Below the pieces are notes generated by a model that was not told the DNA's origin, did not search any database, and saw only the letters and a list, made by a program, of their open reading frames with translations. A DNA stretch of 64,000 nt, taken from contig NZ_CP083950.1 in assembly GCF_006439395.2 (NCBI RefSeq), positions 372,001 to 436,000 of the forward strand, given 5' to 3'. Both the position numbers and the translations under genes were made by a program. Shown here piece by piece: positions 1 to 8,486 of this stretch; the first letter of the stretch is position 1; every line of letters starts with the position of its first letter. This DNA comes from Mesorhizobium sp. B4-1-4. GTDB taxonomy: Bacteria > Pseudomonadota > Alphaproteobacteria > Rhizobiales > Rhizobiaceae.

Positions 1-1524
1 GTCCTGAAGGATCTTCTCGACATCCTTCATAATCGCGCGCCGCTTCTCTACGTCGGGGGTAGCCATCGCCTGAGATAGTTTCTCATCAAATTCCTTGTTC
101 GAGAAACCGGACTCGTTCCAAGCTTCGCCAGAGCGGTAGGCAACCGCCAGCACCTGCACGCCGAGCGGCCGCATCGACCAGACGGTGAGCGAGAAGGGAT
201 ATTTCGTCCAATCGTTCCAGAAGGTCGAGCCTGGCAGAACAGTCCGCTTCACTTTGAAGCCCGCCTCGCGCATCTGCGCCGCGATCGCGTCGCCAGTGTT
301 CTTCTGCCAATCCTCGTCGACCGTGATGATCTCATGCTCGAAGTCCGCTTGACCGGCCTCGGCCATCAGCGCTTTCGCCTTCTCGATATTCCTCTCCACT
401 TTGGGAAGCGGCGCGTATTCGGGATGGATGCCGCACACATGATGGTTTTCCGCCACCTCGCCAAGATTGTTGTAGCCCAGTTCGAGCACCGCTCCATTGT
501 CGACCGCGAGTTGCACGGCATTGCGCACCCTCTGGTCGTCATATGGCTTGTTGTTGACGTTCATGCGGGCCGTAAGTGTGCCGGCGGTCAGAATCTCGCT
601 GCGCACCAGCCCCATCTTGTCCAGGATCGCCACATAGTCGCCGGTGGTCTCATAGTTGGTATGGACTTCACCCGCCTCGAAGGCGCTGATCATGGCGTTG
701 GGGTCGTTGCTGTAGTCGATGAATTCGATGCCGTCGAGATGAACCTCGCCGCCCCACCAGGGCCCGCCGTTCTCGCGCCGCTTGTAGACCGCGTGCACCG
801 CGGTTTCGTAGGAGACGAGTTCGAACGGTCCGGTGCCGATCGGGTTCTTCACGAAATCCGAACCCATCTTCTCGAAGTCGCGATGCACGATGAGGGCTGG
901 ATAATCCGAAAAGGCGGGGATGATGGAAATGTCCGGCACCGACGGCGTCAGCTTCACCGTATGGTCATCGACCTTGGCGATGGCGCCGTTCCGGGCCTTG
1001 CCCGTCGCCGGGTCGATCAGGCTGGCCATGCGCGCGGCCATGGAATTGCCTTCCGCAGATTTTTCGCACCAGCGTTCGAGGTTGAAGATGACGTCGTCGG
1101 CGTTGAAATCGTCGCCGTTGTTCCATTTCACGCCCTTGCGCACATGCAGCACGTACTCGGTCGCATCGTCGTTCACGTCCCATTTTTCGAGAAGCATGGG
1201 CTTGAAAGTGAAATCCTTCGTGTATCTGACAAGCGGCTCCAGGACCTGGCGGGCGATGTTGCCCATTTCGCCCCAGTCGAAGCTGCGTATATCCTTCATC
1301 TCCTTGACCAGCATGGCCACCTTGATGACGCCGCCTTTCTTCGGCTGTGCCGCCGCCGCCGGGGCCGCGAGACCGATCATGCCGTAGGCGACGGCTGTCG
1401 AAAGCCCGAAGACGCTGGCGAGTGCCAGGAATTCGCGGCGATCCATGCGTCCCTCAGCGGCCTCCACCGCCATCCGCTGGACAGTTTCGGGAACAGGTTT
1501 GTCGTTGCGTGTCAGAAAGCCCAT
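1..1524 (-). CDS. ABC transporter substrate-binding protein, family 5 (peptide/opine type), 3' end outside window
   Basis: Reads from the ATG at 1524 leftward off the window, so about 508 N-terminal residues are visible. A GGAGGAAG ribosome site sits just upstream of the start. Residues 29-60 form a Tat-type leader ([12 protein letters not shown] followed by an Ala-rich end), so the protein should be exported folded to the periplasm. The mature part shows the SBP_bac_5 pattern: an early [11 protein letters not shown] segment, [22 protein letters not shown], and a central [14 protein letters not shown]. Members bind peptides, opines, nickel or sugars for an ABC importer. The permease and ATPase genes would lie to the left of the window, so the ligand cannot be inferred. 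Family assignment is firm, substrate unknown. Confidence 0.93.
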   Translation of the reverse strand, partial: MGFLTRNDKPVPETVQRMAVEAAEGRMDRREFLALASVFGLSTAVAYGMIGLAAPAAAAQPKKGGVIKVAMLVKEMKDIRSFDWGEMGNIARQVLEPLVRYTKDFTFKPMLLEKWDVNDDATEYVLHVRKGVKWNNGDDFNADDVIFNLERWCEKSAEGNSMAARMASLIDPATGKARNGAIAKVDDHTVKLTPSVPDISIIPAFSDYPALIVHRDFEKMGSDFVKNPIGTGPFELVSYETAVHAVYKRRENGGPWWGGEVHLDGIEFIDYSNDPNAMISAFEAGEVHTNYETTGDYVAILDKMGLVRSEILTAGTLTARMNVNNKPYDDQRVRNAVQLAVDNGAVLELGYNNLGEVAENHHVCGIHPEYAPLPKVERNIEKAKALMAEAGQADFEHEIITVDEDWQKNTGDAIAAQMREAGFKVKRTVLPGSTFWNDWTKYPFSLTVWSMRPLGVQVLAVAYRSGEAWNESGFSNKEFDEKLSQAMATPDVEKRRAIMKDVEKILQD

Positions 1525-1560
1525 TTCTTCCTCCCATTGGCCATCAGGCCCGTTTCGTCC

Positions 1561-1588
1561 GCCATGCCCGTCAGGAGACGGGCATGGC
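1561..1588. terminator. Perfect 12-bp hairpin, terminator-like
   Basis: GCCATGCCCGTC and GACGGGCATGGC form a perfect 12-bp stem around the loop AGGA. It lies between the decayed dehydrogenase remnant and the binding-protein gene, both on the minus strand. There is no following T-run, so it could be a processing or attenuation hairpin rather than a classical terminator. Confidence 0.55.
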
Positions 1589-1599
1589 GCCGTCCTCTT

Positions 1600-1953
1600 C
1601 TATGCGGCTCGCAATGAACCCATCCGAGATCTCGGCCGAGGCAGCGGCCACAGGAAACCCTCGAGCGTCCGCTCCAGATGCCGTTGGCGCGTTCGGTTGC
1701 CGTGCGCGAACTGGTCTCCGTCGAAGTGCCGAAGTTCGAAAGGTCGAGAACCAGCGGCTCGTCGAAAGCGGCGGCGTTCGGATCGGCATTTCAAAACGTG
1801 GAAGCCAGCGGCCGCATGGCATGTTGAGCCAGCTGCGAATTCAGCCCGACCGATCCGGACCACATCCGTCCCACCGGGCTTGGCGAGGCGATACGACACC
1901 AAAGCGCCAGCGACCCTGCCTCCCATTGCGACTGCTCGGTAGTGTGACTTCAA
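1600..1953 (-). pseudogene. N-terminal remnant of a dimethylglycine/sarcosine dehydrogenase-like FAD oxidoreductase
   Basis: The minus strand keeps a ribosome site (GGGAGG) five bases before a TTG at 1953. The first ~53 residues then match the family N-terminus in order: MKSHYRAVAMGGRVAGALVS (degraded dinucleotide-binding loop, normally GGGVVG), LAKPGGTDVV, and AGSTCHAAAGFHVL (normally AGSTWHAAGGFH). Just after FHVLK the family continuation NADPN appears in another frame, so a one-base change broke the frame. Beyond it no recognisable family sequence follows before the hairpin, and most of the normal ~800-residue protein, including the GcvT-like part, is absent. This is a decayed gene start facing the TetR gene. 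The fragment call is fairly sure, the exact subfamily less so. Confidence 0.6.
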
Positions 1954-1984
1954 TCCTGCCTCCCAAGATCAGGATGATCACCAT

Positions 1985-2021
1985 TGGACATATATGTACA
2001 ATGATTGGACAGCTATGTCCA
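1985..2021. promoter_or_regulatory. Two tandem 16-bp operator-like palindromes upstream of the TetR gene
   Basis: TGGACATATATGTACA (1985-2000) and TGGACAGCTATGTCCA (2006-2021) share the half-site TGGACA. The second is a near-perfect palindrome. Their starts are 21 bp apart, two helical turns. They sit between the divergent starts at 1953 and 2062, as expected for autoregulation by the adjacent TetR protein. The assignment to that regulator is inference. Confidence 0.65.
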
Positions 2022-2061
2022 GTAACTCCTTGCGCGATGTTTTGGGCTGTGTCATTCGTCA

Positions 2062-2727
2062 GTGATGATCAAGCTGATGCCGCAGAAAGAGCCCACCCCC
2101 GGCAACATCAAGGTGACCCGCTGGGATTGGATCAATCTGGCTCTGGAGGTGTTGGTCACCGAGGGCGTGGAAAGCGTACGCGTCCTGCAGGTAGGCGAGA
2201 GATTAGGCGTGTCGCGATCGAGCTTCTACCATTATTTCGAGAACCGTCAGGATCTGTTGAATCGTCTGCTGGAGCATTGGCGCGACACCAACACCAGGGC
2301 AATAGTCGAACGGGCGGCAAGGCCTGCACAGAATATCATAGGCGGTGTAATGAACGTCTTTGAGTGCTGGGCGGACGAGAGCCTGTTCGACCCGCGCTTC
2401 GATTTCGCTGTGCGCGAGTGGGCACGCCGCTCCGCCGAAGTGCGCAGGATCATTGACACGGCGGATGATGAGAGACTGGGCGCCATACGCGATCTTTATC
2501 TGCGTCATGGCTACAGTGAAGAAGACGCTCTCATTCGCGCCCGCGTGCTCTATTACATGCAAATAGGCTACTATGTGCTCGACGTGAAGGAGCCGGCGGA
2601 GACTCGCCTTGGCCATCTTGCGGCCTATCTGCGCAGCTTCACCGGGCAGGAACCAAGCGACGCCGACGTGGCCCACTTTTCCACCTTCGTCATGCAGGCG
2701 CGATCACGGCAAACGGCCCTCAAATAG
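2062..2727 (+). CDS. TetR/AcrR family transcriptional regulator
   Basis: A 221-residue protein starting at GTG (2062), or possibly at the next ATG, 2065. Residues ~20-66 carry the TetR DNA-binding domain: WINLALEVLVTEGVESVRV, then helix-turn-helix LGVSRSSFYHYFENRQDLL. The remainder is an all-helical ligand/dimer domain with no recognised ligand. Two tandem palindromes lie 40-77 bp upstream and probably serve as its operators, shared with the decayed FAD-oxidoreductase start on the other strand. Its original target gene may therefore be lost. It converges with another TetR gene whose end is 15 bp away. Confidence 0.9.
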   Translation: MMIKLMPQKEPTPGNIKVTRWDWINLALEVLVTEGVESVRVLQVGERLGVSRSSFYHYFENRQDLLNRLLEHWRDTNTRAIVERAARPAQNIIGGVMNVFECWADESLFDPRFDFAVREWARRSAEVRRIIDTADDERLGAIRDLYLRHGYSEEDALIRARVLYYMQIGYYVLDVKEPAETRLGHLAAYLRSFTGQEPSDADVAHFSTFVMQARSRQTALK

Positions 2728-2741
2728 CGGGCAGGATGTCC

Positions 2742-3302
2742 TCAGGCCTGTGCCGTTGCCACGTGCATCAAAATATCCACCAGGCGATCCTGGCCCGACC
2801 CTCGAAGCGCTTCCGGCGGACTCCGACCGTAGCCAACCGTCAGCAGCAGTCCATCCGTAGCGGCCATGATGACGGCAGCGCGTTGCAGCCCGGCGTCGAA
2901 GGAGAGTTCCGGTCTTATGCGCAGGATCAGATCGCGGAAGCGGACAAGCTGCTCGTCGCACAGCGGATCCAGCGCTTTGCTGGCGATGGGATCGCGATGC
3001 GCTAGGTTCCAGAGTTCGTAGAAGAACCCGGCGGTGTGGGCGTTCTTGTTGTCCTCGATCAGGAAATGCAGCATGCGCTGAAGCTTGGTCTCTGCATTGC
3101 CGAGAGTCTCGCTTTCGAGGCGGCTAAAGGCTTCGTTGTAGTCATGCGTAATGGAGTCGATGACGGCCTCGAAGAGTTTTGCCTTGTTGCCGAAGAAATG
3201 TTGGACGGTGGCGATCCTCACGTCGCAGCCGGAGGCAACGGCCCGCAGGGTGGGGGCGCCTTGATCGCACAGGAGCGGACCAGGTTCGACTGAAGACAGC
3301 AA
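2742..3302 (-). CDS. TetR family transcriptional regulator, N-terminus unusual or incomplete
   Basis: The frame given starts at a TTG (3302) without a convincing ribosome site. The recognition part of the TetR domain is present (TLRAVASGCDVRIATVQHFF, GNKAKLFEAVID) followed by a helical domain of normal length ending QDRLVDILMHVATAQA. The first helix that normally precedes it is only partly present. The same frame stays open upstream of 3302 (reading ...NPDRGPRSA) without an ATG, so the true start may be a rare codon around 3330-3360, or the 5' end may be damaged. It lies downstream of and co-directional with the LysR gene. No target can be named. Confidence 0.75.
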   Translation of the reverse strand: MLSSVEPGPLLCDQGAPTLRAVASGCDVRIATVQHFFGNKAKLFEAVIDSITHDYNEAFSRLESETLGNAETKLQRMLHFLIEDNKNAHTAGFFYELWNLAHRDPIASKALDPLCDEQLVRFRDLILRIRPELSFDAGLQRAAVIMAATDGLLLTVGYGRSPPEALRGSGQDRLVDILMHVATAQA

Positions 3303-3406
3303 GGCTGAGCGCGGACCTCGGTCCGGGTTCAGGACGCAACGAATCAGACAGAGCGAGGGCTGGGATTTGGTGATGGCGTCTCACGGCAGCGACAATGCTG
3401 TCGGGG

Positions 3407-4267
3407 TCAGACAAGGTGCTTTATGAGCGCTTTTACGGCGATGGACGGTGTAACCGAGCGCGCCTGCAGTGCAGTCGTCTCAATCTGATCAAGGCGACTT
3501 TCAGGAAGGATTCGGACAAGATTTCCCTCGGCGATAGGGACGTCTGCAAGATAGCCAGGCAACAGGGCTATGCCCAGACCTGCGCACGCCGCATCGCGGG
3601 TTACGTGCATGTTGCTGGTACTGATTTTCCACGGGATGCGTATCGACTGATCATCGATCGTCCAGTGATCGAGATCCGTGCGCGTGAGGATGCCACGGTG
3701 GCTGGCAAGCTCTGCCACCGTCCGAGGTGTTCCGGCGCGATCGAGATAGTCGGGCGAGGCGACCAGCTTCCTGTCGACATGCCTAAGCCGACGCCTCACC
3801 AGATCGCTGTCGCCAAGCTGGCCAAGCCGTATCACAAGATCGAAGCCGCCGGCGATTACGTTCACGAGCTCGTCGCTGAGGTGCAGGTCGATGCGTACCT
3901 CCGGATAGCGCTGCAGAAATGTGAAGAGTTTCGGCGCGAGGACATGCTGGCCGTAAGCAATAGGGGCGGCGATCTTTAACGTTCCACTCGGGATGGCATG
4001 TTCCGCAAGCGCCTCGACCTGGGCCTGCTCGGCATCGTGAACGATCGGACGGATCCGCTCAAAGTAACGCCGGCCGGTGTCGGTGAGACTGAGTGCGCGC
4101 GTCGAGCGCAGGAGCAGCGGCGCCCCCATGCGCTGCTCCATCAGCGCAAGCTGGCGACTGATCGTCGCCTTGGGAAGACCGAGCAAGCGGCCGGCGGCGC
4201 TCAAGGAGCCGCACTCCACGATCTTTACGAAAAGGGCCATCCCGGAGAGGTCAACGGCGTCGGTCAT
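3407..4267 (-). CDS. LysR family transcriptional regulator
   Basis: I chose the ATG at 4267 (MTDAVDLSGMALFVKIV); a longer frame begins at 4297. The winged HTH occupies residues ~5-65 (GSLSAAGRLLGLPKATISRQ, LLLRSTRALSLTDTG). The effector-binding domain follows (SGTLKIAAPIAYGQHVLAPK, RLGQLGDSDLV), giving the standard LysR length of about 286. It diverges from the ycaC-like hydrolase gene across 106 bp, the classical LysR arrangement, so the hydrolase-doxX pair is its likely target. No signal molecule can be inferred. Confidence 0.92.
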   Translation of the reverse strand: MTDAVDLSGMALFVKIVECGSLSAAGRLLGLPKATISRQLALMEQRMGAPLLLRSTRALSLTDTGRRYFERIRPIVHDAEQAQVEALAEHAIPSGTLKIAAPIAYGQHVLAPKLFTFLQRYPEVRIDLHLSDELVNVIAGGFDLVIRLGQLGDSDLVRRRLRHVDRKLVASPDYLDRAGTPRTVAELASHRGILTRTDLDHWTIDDQSIRIPWKISTSNMHVTRDAACAGLGIALLPGYLADVPIAEGNLVRILPESRLDQIETTALQARSVTPSIAVKALIKHLV

Positions 4268-4373
4268 CGTTCCAAATGTAAGACGCTGGAGTTCCAAATG
4301 CGAGTCTACTGTTCCACCCGGCGCGGGTCCAAATTCCGTTCACCGTAACATCCATCCACAGGAGCAAACAGCA

Positions 4374-5027
4374 ATGACTACGAACAGCTATACAAAGTCC
4401 AGGTTCACTAAAGACAACGCGGCACTTCTGCTGATCGACCATCAGTCGGGAATATTGCAGCTGGTGCATGACTATTCACCCGCCGAATACCGCAACAACG
4501 TTCTGGGGCTTGCGAAGCTCGGCAAAGCCTTCAACCTGCCTACCATCCTGACCACGAGCCTTGACCAAGGTCCCAACGGCCCGTTTATCCCCGAGGTGCT
4601 GAGCATGTTCCCCGACGCCCCGCTGATTCGGCGGCAAGGGATCATCAGTGCGTGGGATGATCCTGAATTCCTGGCCGCGGTCGAGAAAACGGGCCGCAAG
4701 AACCTGATCATGGCCGGTGTCACCATCGATGTATGCCTCGCCTTCCCCGCCATGCAGGCGGTCGAGGCGGGCTACAATGTGTATGGCGTGGTCGACGCCT
4801 CTGGCGGGAGTGACGAGACCCTTCGCGACCTTGCCATTGCCAGAATGCAGGATCACGGGGTCACCCCCATCAACTGGACAACCGTTGGATTCGAGCTGCA
4901 GCGCGACTGGAGGCTGCCGACCGCTCAGGAGTTCGGGCCGGTCATCCGCGATCACTATCACAGCTACAGCCTGTTGATGGACAGCTACGAGGCCCAGACC
5001 GCAAACCCTGCCAAGAAGGCTTCCTAG
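4374..5027 (+). CDS. Isochorismatase-fold hydrolase, YcaC-like
   Basis: A 217-residue cysteine hydrolase of the isochorismatase superfamily. The ATG at 4374 follows ACAGGAGCAAACAGCA. Visible hallmarks are LLIDHQSGIL with the catalytic Asp (residue ~25), the YcaC-typical NLPTILTTSLDQGPNGPF, and TIDVCLAFPA with the nucleophilic Cys after the characteristic turn. The C-terminal region (WTTVGFELQRDW, YHSYSLLMDSYE) also follows E. coli YcaC, a protein of uncertain physiological substrate. The gene is followed by a strong hairpin and then doxX, and faces a LysR gene. It may act in stress or xenobiotic metabolism; the substrate is unknown. Confidence 0.9.
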   Translation: MTTNSYTKSRFTKDNAALLLIDHQSGILQLVHDYSPAEYRNNVLGLAKLGKAFNLPTILTTSLDQGPNGPFIPEVLSMFPDAPLIRRQGIISAWDDPEFLAAVEKTGRKNLIMAGVTIDVCLAFPAMQAVEAGYNVYGVVDASGGSDETLRDLAIARMQDHGVTPINWTTVGFELQRDWRLPTAQEFGPVIRDHYHSYSLLMDSYEAQTANPAKKAS

Positions 5028-5055
5028 CTCCTCCCGCACCGTTCCTGACGGTCGA

Positions 5056-5089
5056 CTGCGCCCGATCCCACGCTCAAGATCGGGCGCAG
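5056..5089. terminator. 12-bp perfect hairpin between ycaC-like gene and doxX
   Basis: CTGCGCCCGATC (5056-5067) pairs perfectly with GATCGGGCGCAG (5078-5089) around a 10-nt loop. An outer GTTCCTG/CAGGAAC pair (5041-5047, 5093-5099) extends it. It lies 28 bp after the hydrolase stop. It probably terminates or attenuates transcription before doxX; no long T-run follows. Confidence 0.7.
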
Positions 5090-5116
5090 CGCCAGGAACC
5101 AAAGAGGGATTTCGGC

Positions 5117-5533
5117 ATGAACGCTAGATCAAGCCATCGACTGTTTTCCAGTGTCTCGCTGCGACTGCTCTGCATACTCGTCAGTTCGCCGTTTTGGATA
5201 AGCGGGCTGAGCAAGCTAGGCGATTGGAATAGCGCGATTTCGGAGATGACACGCTTCCATCTGTCGCCGCCAGCACCTTATGCAGCAGCGACGATCCTGG
5301 TCCAGCTCCTCGGAAGCGCCATGTTGATCGTCGGTCCATATAAATGGCTTGGCGCCATCGCGCTGAGTGGCTTCGTCGCGCTGACAATTCCGGTCGCCCA
5401 CGACTTCTGGAACCAAGTGGGCGCCGACCGCGCGATCTCTTTGGATTTCGCCATCGAACACATGGCGGTCATCGGTGGATTGCTGGCAGTGGCGAGGCTG
5501 GCGGCGGAGAGCAGGTCTCCTGGCGGTCAATAA
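5117..5533 (+). CDS. DoxX family membrane protein
   Basis: A 138-residue inner-membrane protein with four predicted hydrophobic segments: residues ~14-31 (LRLLCILVSSPFWISGLSKL), ~56-74, ~78-95 and ~116-131. The SGLSKL end of the first helix and the Pro/Gly pattern are typical of the DoxX/DoxD group, small membrane proteins often linked to oxidative or thiol stress. It follows the ycaC-like hydrolase, separated by a hairpin. The two genes may be co-regulated by the divergent LysR. Biochemical role unknown. Confidence 0.85.
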   Translation: MNARSSHRLFSSVSLRLLCILVSSPFWISGLSKLGDWNSAISEMTRFHLSPPAPYAAATILVQLLGSAMLIVGPYKWLGAIALSGFVALTIPVAHDFWNQVGADRAISLDFAIEHMAVIGGLLAVARLAAESRSPGGQ

Positions 5534-5634
5534 GAACCGCACGAGTGCCCGCAAGGACCAGCGCTCGTCGTGAGCGGCTCGCATGCGATTTGCGTGCCCC
5601 TTCCGATGGCGCGTCGATACGAACTGACCCCGCT

Positions 5635-6534
5635 TTACGAATTTCGATCCAGAAGGCAGTCGATGAAGGCCCGCAATGCCGGCGTCGGTGAGTGGCGATT
5701 CGAATAATAGAGGAAGAGGCCGGGAAAGGTCGGCGACCAATCCACCAGGACTCGTTGGAGGCGTCCTTCCTCGATTGAACGCACAATGCGATGATCATTG
5801 AATGTATAGAGGATGCCGAGACCCTGAAGCGCGCCATCCAGCACCACCTCCTGCATGTTCGAGGTCAACGGTCCGTCGACCGACATCTCGAACGCCTTTC
5901 CGTCCTTCTCGAACTCCCAACGATAGACCGCGCCGCTGCCGGGGTAGCGCCAGTTGATACAAGCATGGGCGTGCAGGTCCGCCGGTGTGTTCGGGATCCC
6001 TCGCGTACTCAGATAGTCGGGCGACGCGACGGCCATCATCTCCATGTCCGGCGTCAGCCGAACGGCCACGACGTCCTTTTCGAGCCGCTCGCCGGCGCGG
6101 ATACCGGCGTCGAAGCGCCCGGCGACGATGTCGCTGAGGCTGTCATCGGAGACGACGTCCAGCACCACGTCCGGATAGGCCCTGTGAAAGTGCCCGAGCC
6201 TGGGCGCGATCAGCATGATCGCAGCATAGCCAGGCGCATTGATGCGCAGCAGACCGGCCACACGGCCGGTCGCGTCGACCGCTTCGGTCACCGCTGAATC
6301 AAGTTCCAGCAGGATTGGCCCCAGCCGCTCATAAAGCCGTTGGCCGACTACGGTCGGCGCCACGCTTCGTGTCGTGCGGTTGAGCAGCCGGGCACCGAGC
6401 CGGCTTTCGAGCAGGCGTATAGTCTGGCTGAGAGCGGATGGGGACAAGCCGAGATGGTTGGCTGCGCGGGCAAAGTTTCCGTGCTCCACGATTGCCGCGA
6501 AGGCCTTCAGTTCGGCAAAGTCTGATCCTCGCAT
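5635..6534 (-). CDS. LysR family transcriptional regulator
   Basis: A 299-residue LysR protein. The HTH lies at residues ~6-64 (FAAIVEHGNFARAANHLGLS, PSALSQTIRLLESRLGARLL, NRTTRSVAPTVVG). The substrate-binding domain follows (GLLRINAPGYAAIMLIAPRL, FDAGIRAGERLEKDVVAVRL). It starts at ATG 6534 and diverges from an aldo/keto reductase gene 108 bp away, the likely target. Proteins of this subgroup commonly sit beside aldo/keto reductases and SDRs; that is general knowledge and not a demonstrated link here. Confidence 0.93.
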   Translation of the reverse strand: MRGSDFAELKAFAAIVEHGNFARAANHLGLSPSALSQTIRLLESRLGARLLNRTTRSVAPTVVGQRLYERLGPILLELDSAVTEAVDATGRVAGLLRINAPGYAAIMLIAPRLGHFHRAYPDVVLDVVSDDSLSDIVAGRFDAGIRAGERLEKDVVAVRLTPDMEMMAVASPDYLSTRGIPNTPADLHAHACINWRYPGSGAVYRWEFEKDGKAFEMSVDGPLTSNMQEVVLDGALQGLGILYTFNDHRIVRSIEEGRLQRVLVDWSPTFPGLFLYYSNRHSPTPALRAFIDCLLDRNS

Positions 6535-6642
6535 TATGCATCGTTCTCTAACTGACCCATCAGGATTATAGAGGATTATTTTACCGGCCGCGACGGTGCA
6601 TCTTCAGTCCCATAACTTCACTCGTTCCTGGAGGTTCACCCC

Positions 6643-7713
6643 ATGACCCAATCACTTGACCTTGCTACCTATCGCCTGCTCGGCCGTTCCGGCCTGCGCG
6701 TCTCCCCGCTTGCCCTGGGAACCATGACCTTTGGCTCCGATTGGGGCTGGGGTGCCGAACAGGACGAGGCTCGGCGCATATTCGACGCCTATGTCGATCG
6801 CGGCGGTAACTTCGTCGATACCGCCAACGCCTACACCAACGGTTCCTCCGAGCGCCTTGTCGGCGAATTCGCCGAGGGCAAGCGCAACCGGTTGGTGATC
6901 TCGACCAAATATACGATGGCGACGCATCCGGGCGATCCGAATTCGGGTGGCAATCATCGCAAGAGCATGGTTGCTTCGGTCGAGGAAAGCCTGCGCCGGC
7001 TGAAAAGCGACTATATCGACCTGCTCTATGTCCATCAGTGGGAGGGGCTGACCCCGGTCGAAGAGATCCTGCGCGGGCTCGACGATCTCGTGCGGCAGGG
7101 CAAGGTGCTCTATCTCGGCCTTTCGGATATTCCCGCCTGGCAGGCGTCTCGGATGCAGGCAATCGCCGACCTGCGTGGCTGGACGCCCTTCGTCGCGCTG
7201 CAGAGCGAATACAGCCTGGTCGAACGCACCTCGGAACGCGACCTGATCCCGATGGCCAACGAGATGGGTATGGGCTTCATGCCCTGGGCGCCACTCGCCA
7301 ATGGCGTCCTGTCGGGCAAATACAGCCGCGCCGATCTCGGCGCTTCGCAGACCGGCATCGCGGGGTCGCGCAAGGCGGTTGCCGGCGCCCACGGTTCCCT
7401 GTCGGAACGCAGCCTTGCCATCGCCGATGTCGTCGGCGAGATCGCCCGGGAAACCGGTCGGTCGTCGGCGCAGGTCGCGCTGGCCTGGGTCACGGCCAAT
7501 ACCGGGGTGACGGCTCTGCTGCTCGGCGCGCGCACGCTGCAGCAACTGGAAAACAATCTCGGCGCCCTCGACGTCAGCTTGAGCGCCGAACAGATGAGGC
7601 GGCTGGATGCGGCGAGCGCGATCGAGCTCGGTTTTCCGTACAACCTGCTGCACGGCCCATTCCTTCGCGCGGCGGTCAGCGGAGGGGCGCACTTCCCGGA
7701 GCGGACTTGGTAG
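6643..7713 (+). CDS. Aldo/keto reductase
   Basis: A 356-residue NAD(P)H-dependent reductase of the AKR superfamily, a (beta/alpha)8 barrel that reduces carbonyls. The ATG follows CCTGGAGGTTCACCCC. Catalytic tetrad positions are visible: Asp and Tyr in NFVDTANAYTNG, Lys in LVISTKYT, His in LLYVHQWEG. The C-terminal cofactor-binding region reads VTALLLGARTLQQLENNLGA. Length and the GSDWGWG loop fit the YajO/Tas-like branch. It is divergent from a LysR regulator that probably controls it. Substrate unknown. Confidence 0.94.
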   Translation: MTQSLDLATYRLLGRSGLRVSPLALGTMTFGSDWGWGAEQDEARRIFDAYVDRGGNFVDTANAYTNGSSERLVGEFAEGKRNRLVISTKYTMATHPGDPNSGGNHRKSMVASVEESLRRLKSDYIDLLYVHQWEGLTPVEEILRGLDDLVRQGKVLYLGLSDIPAWQASRMQAIADLRGWTPFVALQSEYSLVERTSERDLIPMANEMGMGFMPWAPLANGVLSGKYSRADLGASQTGIAGSRKAVAGAHGSLSERSLAIADVVGEIARETGRSSAQVALAWVTANTGVTALLLGARTLQQLENNLGALDVSLSAEQMRRLDAASAIELGFPYNLLHGPFLRAAVSGGAHFPERTW

Positions 7714-8009
7714 CGAACGGGGCTTGGCAAGCCGACCACTCCAGCACCTCATCTGCCTCTGGCTGCCGTGTGGTCGGGTGCCGAATGATGTCGGTATCAG
7801 CGCCCGGCAACGATGCTCGATGCTTTATTCGCGGCAACTGCAACGTCAGCGATAGGCGCGGTTGGGCGAGGCCCATGTCTCACGGCGTTGGCGGCAGTTT
7901 TTCTGGGATTTATGTCATTTCGATCGTCAGCGTCGCGCCATAGGCTGCGAGATGCCTCAAGCCGTCAAGGCTCGGCACCAACCTCGACGTCATACGGCGG
8001 AGAACCTCG

Positions 8010-8471
<462 letters not shown>

Positions 8472-8486
8472 CAAAGGAGCCGGACC

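Noticed and set aside
334..1617. Long plus-strand frame of 427 codons
   Set aside because: It is antisense to the family-5 binding-protein gene, which has a clear ribosome site, Tat leader and conserved motifs. The plus frame has no recognisable domain.
6652..7752. Long minus-strand frame of 366 codons
   Set aside because: It is the shadow of the aldo/keto reductase gene; long antisense frames are expected in GC-rich coding sequence.
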